Assembly: GCA_038239195.1 (NCBI GenBank)
Contig: JBBSEZ010000200.1
Coordinates: forward strand, 1 to 17,134
Origin: JBBSEZ01 sp038239195
Lineage (GTDB): Bacteria > Planctomycetota > Planctomycetia > Gemmatales > Gemmataceae
Length of the DNA: 17,134 nt
Reading direction: 5' to 3'
Positions 13,890 through 17,134 of this stretch are shown one piece after another (the first letter of the stretch is position 1; each line of letters opens with the position of its first letter). The notes below the pieces were generated by a model. The model saw nothing but the letters and a program-made list of their open reading frames with translations, had not been told where the DNA came from and searched no databases. The translations under genes were made by a program, and so were the position numbers.

Positions 13890-15857
13890 TCACCCGGGCA
13901 CCTGCCACAGCCGCACCGTCTGGTCGCTGCTTCCCGAGGCCAGCGTCCTTCCATCGCCCGCCACCGCCACGCACGTCACGGGCCCGGTGTGTCCCTGGCA
14001 GCACCACAGCTCCGCCCCGCTGTCGGGGCCCCAGACGCGCACGGTCTGGTCGTGGCTGCCCGAGATCACCTCGCCGGACGGGGAGACTGCCAGGCCGCTC
14101 ACCATTTGCCGGTGCCCGCTGAAGCGGCGCATTTCTCGCCCGCTTTCGAGGTCCCAGAGGCGAAGCGTCGTGTCGAAATGGCCCGACAGCACGCCGTGGC
14201 CGTCGGGCGTCAGGGCCACGCTCAGCACCGGGCCGCGCGGCACGGCGAACGTCTTGACCTCGCGGCCGCTGTGGGCGTCGAAGCCGCGCAGCGACTGGTC
14301 GCGCCCGCTGGAGAGGATGAGCTTGCCGTCGGCGGAGATGGCCACGCCCGTCACGCCGGCCTTGTGACGGGCGAGGCGCTGGACCTCGCGCCCGCTCGGC
14401 AAGTCCCAGAGCCGAACCGTCCGGTCGTCGCCGCCCGTCACGGCCCGGCGGCCGTCGGGGCTGACGGCGACGGCGCGCACCGCGTCGGCGTGCCCCGTCA
14501 GGCGCAGCAGCTCCCGGCCGTTCGCGACGTCCCACAGCCGCACGCTCACCCCCTGCCCCGCCAGGACGTGCCCGCTGCCCGGCACCAGGGCCAGACAGCC
14601 GACCTCGTGGCGGGCGTCGCCGAACTGCAACTTCTCGGCGCCGGTGGCGACGTCCCAGACGCGCAGCGTGCGATCGACGCCGCCGGAGACGAGCCAGCGC
14701 CAATCGGCCGAGAAGGCGACGGCGACGACGGCGCCGACGTGTCCGCGCAGGCAAGCCGTCTCGCGCACGGGGGCGGGCTGATGGCCGTCGGGCAATGCGC
14801 CGGTGCGATGGAGGGCCTCGAGGGCGACGGCCAGGTCGCCGGGGGCGCGGTAGCGGTCGTCGGGGTGCTTGGCCATGAGCCGGCGCACCACGGCGGCGAG
14901 GGCGGACGGGACTTCGGGGCGGAGCTGATCGACCGAGGGGGCCGTCTGCCAGCGCTGCCGGTCGAGCTTTTGCACGAGCGTCCCGCCGGGGAAGGGGACC
15001 TGGCCGGTGAGGAGGTAGTAGAACGTGCAGCCGAGGCTGTAGAGGTCGGCCCGGATGTCGGCGCGATGAGGGTCTTCGAGTTGCTCGGGCGCCACGTAGT
15101 CGGGGGTGCCGATGACGGCCCCGTCGCGCGTCAGGGTGGTGAGCGATTCCTCGGGCTCGAGGCGGAGCTGGTAGAGCCGGGCCACGCCCATGTCGAGGAT
15201 CTTGAGGAGCGGGCGCGCCGGGAGCGGCAGGCCGTTGGGCGCGACGACCATCAAGTTGGCGGGCTTGACGTCGCGGTGGACCAGGCGTTGATCGGCGGCG
15301 TGCTGCAGGCCGAGGGCCGTCTGGCGCACGAAGTCGCAGGCGAGGGCGATGGGCAGCGGGCCAGTGTCCTCGACGAGGCGCTGGAGGGTGATGCCGGGGA
15401 CGAGCTCCATCGCCAGGTAGTGGGTGTCGCCTTCCTGCTCGGCCTCGTGGACGACGACGACGTTTGGGTGCGAAAGGCGGGCGGCGGCCTGGGCCTCGCG
15501 GCGAAAGCGGCTCACCATGTCGGGGTTGCCGAGGCGCTCCTTGCGGATGACCTTCAAGGCGACGATGCGGCCGCGCTTGCGCTCCCGGGCGCGATAGACG
15601 ATGCCCATGCCGCCCTTGCCGAGCTCGTCGAGGATCTCGTAGCGCGCCAGGGTCGGCGGGCCCTGCGTGCTGAAGTCGGCCGTCTCGCCCAGGGCGGGCG
15701 TGACGGGGCGGGCGGGGGGAAAGGTGGGGGGCGTGAGGAGGGTCTTGTCGAGCGACCCGCACACCGGACAGGGGAGGGCCGCGCTGCCGGAGGGCCCCGC
15801 CTCGCCGGCGCGCGCCTCCCACTGATGACCGTTGGCGCAGCGCAACACGGTGGACAT
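13890..15857 (-). CDS. Ser/Thr protein kinase with Cys/His-rich N-terminus and seven WD40 repeats
   Basis: The preferred start is ATG 15857 (GGAG 13-14 nt upstream), because the protein then begins directly with a Cys/His motif (CANGH at 7-11, CPVC at 30-33), probably a small zinc ribbon. The frame also has ATGs at 15938 and 15935 in Arg-rich, non-conserved sequence. The 655-aa layout has a Hanks-type kinase at about 73-349. It shows the Gly-rich loop LGKGGMGIVY, VALK Lys102, catalytic HRDVKPANL with Asp196, DMG instead of DFG (Asp222), GTPDYVAPEQ and DLYSLGC. Then seven WD40 repeats run from about 370 to 655 (each ending LRVWDV, VRLWDV, VRLWDL, LRGFDA, LRLWDL, VRVWGP, VRLWQV), enough for one closed propeller. 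There is no TM helix between kinase and propeller, so it is cytosolic. Kinase-WD40 fusions of this kind are abundant in planctomycetes. The propeller probably recruits substrates. Confidence 0.93.
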   Translation of the reverse strand: MSTVLRCANGHQWEARAGEAGPSGSAALPCPVCGSLDKTLLTPPTFPPARPVTPALGETADFSTQGPPTLARYEILDELGKGGMGIVYRARERKRGRIVALKVIRKERLGNPDMVSRFRREAQAAARLSHPNVVVVHEAEQEGDTHYLAMELVPGITLQRLVEDTGPLPIALACDFVRQTALGLQHAADQRLVHRDVKPANLMVVAPNGLPLPARPLLKILDMGVARLYQLRLEPEESLTTLTRDGAVIGTPDYVAPEQLEDPHRADIRADLYSLGCTFYYLLTGQVPFPGGTLVQKLDRQRWQTAPSVDQLRPEVPSALAAVVRRLMAKHPDDRYRAPGDLAVALEALHRTGALPDGHQPAPVRETACLRGHVGAVVAVAFSADWRWLVSGGVDRTLRVWDVATGAEKLQFGDARHEVGCLALVPGSGHVLAGQGVSVRLWDVANGRELLRLTGHADAVRAVAVSPDGRRAVTGGDDRTVRLWDLPSGREVQRLARHKAGVTGVAISADGKLILSSGRDQSLRGFDAHSGREVKTFAVPRGPVLSVALTPDGHGVLSGHFDTTLRLWDLESGREMRRFSGHRQMVSGLAVSPSGEVISGSHDQTVRVWGPDSGAELWCCQGHTGPVTCVAVAGDGRTLASGSSDQTVRLWQVPG

Positions 15858-15933
15858 CGGGGCCGACTCTCCGGGATGACGGGCGGCAGCGCGTGCCGGA
15901 CCACAACGCCTCTCCGCTCGCCGAGCCCCGGTC

Positions 15934-15939
15934 ATCATA
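15934..15939 (-). promoter_or_regulatory. Candidate -10 element for the WD40 kinase
   Basis: TATGAT on the minus strand lies 76 nt upstream of ATG 15857 in an AT-richer patch (CGTTTATGATGACC). There is no recognisable -35 at 16-18 bp. It overlaps the alternative upstream start ATGATG, which argues for the shorter protein. Confidence 0.3.
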
Positions 15940-16050
15940 AACGACGAACGCGGAGGGAGGAAGGACGAAACGAGCGCGAACTCAGTTCGGGTGTGGCCTC
16001 GGTGTAGCCGCGTGGATCTCCCCTTCGGCGAGCGGCAGGACTGGGTCTGC

Positions 16051-16111
16051 TGTAGGACGGCCCTCCCGAGCCGTCTATGCCCGGAGGACGGCTCAGGAGG
16101 GCCGTCCTACA
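16051..16111. repeat. 25-bp-arm palindrome (REP/terminator-like)
   Basis: The left arm 16051-16075 (TGTAGGACGGCCCTCC...GAGCCGTC) and right arm 16087-16111 pair with one mismatch in 25 around an 11-nt loop. It starts 25 bp beyond the ArsR stop on the minus strand and lies about 190 bp upstream of the kinase gene. Its exact symmetry exceeds what an ordinary terminator needs. It resembles dispersed palindromic (REP/MITE-like) units, though only one copy is in this window. It is also well placed to end arsR transcription. Confidence 0.85.
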
Positions 16112-16136
16112 AGGATGCTTCTTCCTGCCCGTCGCC

Positions 16137-16523
16137 TTACTTGCTCTTGAACGCGAGGGCGAAGTCGGGGAACTCAAGCGTCTGGGGGCCGTTGCCCGAC
16201 TCGACGAAGAACTGCTCGATCAGGTCGCGCAGGCTCTCGGTGGCGAGGTGATAGTAATTGTGTTTGCCCTGGCGATCGAAGGCGACCAGCCCGGCCATGC
16301 GCATCAGGGTGAGGTGATGGCTGACGGCGGGCTGCGATTGCCCCCCGAGCATCGCACACAGGTCGGAGACGTGCTTTTCGCCGTCCCGGGCCAGGGCGAG
16401 CACGATCTTGAGGCGGGACTTGTCCGAGAGCATCTTGAAGACCAGCGTCAGTTTCTTGATGGTCGCGTCGGGGGCCTTCGCGGCCCCGTTCGCCGTCGCG
16501 GCCCTGGTCGTCTTCGTCTTCAT
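16137..16523 (-). CDS. ArsR-family transcriptional repressor
   Basis: The 128-aa protein starts at ATG 16523. The frame extends upstream only to a TTG through Arg/Pro-rich sequence that looks non-coding. A basic tail (MKTKTTRAATANGAAKAPDA) precedes the winged helix at about 25-105. It includes FKMLSDKSRLKIVLALARDG, VSDLCAMLGGQSQPAVSHHL, TLMRMAGLVAFDRQGKHNYY and HLA, which is the ArsR/SmtB signature. The canonical alpha-3 metal-binding CxC is absent (VSDLCAML has a single Cys), so classical As/Sb or Cd/Pb sensing is unlikely. The signal may be another ligand or redox, or the protein may be constitutive. No Shine-Dalgarno is obvious. No transporter or target gene is adjacent. Confidence 0.85.
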   Translation of the reverse strand: MKTKTTRAATANGAAKAPDATIKKLTLVFKMLSDKSRLKIVLALARDGEKHVSDLCAMLGGQSQPAVSHHLTLMRMAGLVAFDRQGKHNYYHLATESLRDLIEQFFVESGNGPQTLEFPDFALAFKSK

Positions 16524-16874
16524 GGTAGCGCCGTTGCTTTGCACGATTTTGAGCCCTCCCCTGGGCCCGCGCAGCGAGACACGCCGGGAGGACCGCGCGT
16601 CGCCCGAGCGGGACGACGGACGAGCCCTCCGCGAGAATGGCCTGCGGGCCGGTTGATCGAACGGAAGAAAACGTGTGTCCTGGGAAGCCCCCAGAAGCCC
16701 ACACCCGACCGCAAACGCCGGCCCCCATTGCGAGAGAGGGACGTCAGGCGCTGCGTTCCACGGAACGGCCCCCGGCCGGCCAGGCGCACCGGAACGTGAG
16801 GTCGCGCGGGGCAATCCCCCCGGTGGCCGTTTCAGCGCTCGGCAAGCGATCGTGGGTTTTACGAGTCAGAACGT

Positions 16875-16902
16875 AGAATATCAGGGGATTTCGGAGCGTC
16901 AA
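16875..16902 (-). promoter_or_regulatory. Candidate sigma-70 promoter facing the ArsR gene
   Basis: On the minus strand TTGACG (16902-16897) and TATTCT (16880-16875) are separated by 16 bp in the only AT-rich patch of the right end. It would give a 5' leader of about 345 nt before the ArsR ATG at 16523, which is long but possible. Confidence 0.4.
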
Positions 16903-17051
16903 ATAAAATCCTGTCTATTTCTTCACTCACTTTTCGCGGAGGCGCCGGCGCGGGCGTTGTTCGAGCACCCCGGAGGCGCTGGCTGGCGCTGAGACAACGA
17001 CGACAAGGAGGGCCATTTTTGGCCGTCTTGGAGTGGGCCCCGTCAAGAATA

Positions 17052-17134
17052 CGCGCCCGCCCACCCCGCCCCCCCCGGCGCGCCCCGGCCGGGTGGCGCC
17101 CCCCCCCCCCCCCCCAAGCCGGGGGGGCGCGGGC
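17052..17134. repeat. G/C homopolymer low-complexity contig end
   Basis: The last 80 bases are almost only G and C, with a run of 17 C (17099-17115) and then a 7-G run. GCGCCCCCCC (from 17096) is the exact reverse complement of GGGGGGGCGC (17121-17130), so the end can fold back. This is typical of degraded read quality at a contig end rather than biology. Confidence 0.75.

Larger units (their letters stand above)
16524..17134. other. Gene-free right end
   Basis: No frame here has recognisable protein features; the open frames are Arg/Pro/Gly-rich GC artefacts. The stretch holds an AT-richer patch at about 16855-16935, which may contain a promoter for the ArsR gene, then increasingly pure G/C sequence ending in homopolymers. 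Confidence 0.6.

Noticed and set aside
13881..16007. Plus-strand open frame of 708 codons
   Set aside because: It is antisense to the WD40 kinase. Its apparent periodicity is the mirror of the WD40 repeats.
16524..16814. N-terminal extension of the ArsR frame to a TTG start
   Set aside because: The extra 97 residues are Arg/Pro/Ser-rich, start at TTG without a Shine-Dalgarno, and ArsR proteins are usually 90-130 aa.
1..17134. tRNA, rRNA, CRISPR arrays, transposases, phage genes, toxin-antitoxin or defence systems
   Set aside because: I looked for repeat-spacer patterns, cloverleaf ends, DDE/integrase motifs and small paired genes and found none that I could support.

Overview
This is a very GC-rich window (roughly 70% G+C by eye, strong GC bias at third codon positions) with densely packed, ordinary bacterial chromosomal genes. 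The gene mix suggests a planctomycete, perhaps of the Gemmata/Isosphaera side: a soluble Ser/Thr kinase fused to a seven-bladed WD40 propeller behind a Cys-rich N-terminus, a secreted TPR-transglutaminase, a secreted protein of a type common in that phylum, and a truncated KdpD-like sensor beside a KinB-type kinase and a sigma-54 activator. This assignment is inference from gene content. Both ends look like raw contig ends: the left 261 bases form a fold-back palindrome, and the right end runs into G/C homopolymers.

Layout. (1) Positions 1-4819, minus strand, read right to left: a small two-TM protein, an NtrC-type sigma-54 response regulator, a KinB-like membrane histidine kinase, and the N-terminal half of a KdpD sensor (ATP-binding plus Usp domain) that runs into the left-end palindrome. 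This looks like one signalling operon. (2) A secreted TPR-transglutaminase-like protein (4952-6217, minus) is divergent from (3) a plus-strand cluster: moeA, lnt, and a membrane-anchored alpha/beta hydrolase joined to lnt by an ATGATG overlap, followed by a secreted protein of unknown function. (4) A compound hairpin separates that cluster from a minus-strand block holding trpF and an isolated C-terminal remnant of S-adenosylhomocysteine hydrolase. (5) A GbsR/MarR-type regulator (plus) is divergent from trpF. (6) A frameshifted lipoprotein gene (plus) converges on the WD40 kinase gene (minus). (7) An ArsR-type repressor (minus) is followed by a 25-bp-arm palindrome. The last 600 bases hold no gene that I can support.

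Working together: the left operon reads as a complete phosphorelay (membrane sensor kinase and sigma-54-dependent activator) with an added cytosolic KdpD-type ATP/Usp sensor. That implies an envelope or K+/second-messenger signal acting through RpoN. lnt matures lipoproteins such as the one encoded at 13296. The rest is a mosaic of housekeeping genes (moeA, trpF) and regulators with no shared pathway visible. I found no RNA gene, CRISPR array, transposase or phage gene. The most notable items are the split-KdpD signalling operon, the left-end palindrome, the single-base frameshift in the lipoprotein, the ahcY remnant and the REP-like palindrome near 16.08 kb.
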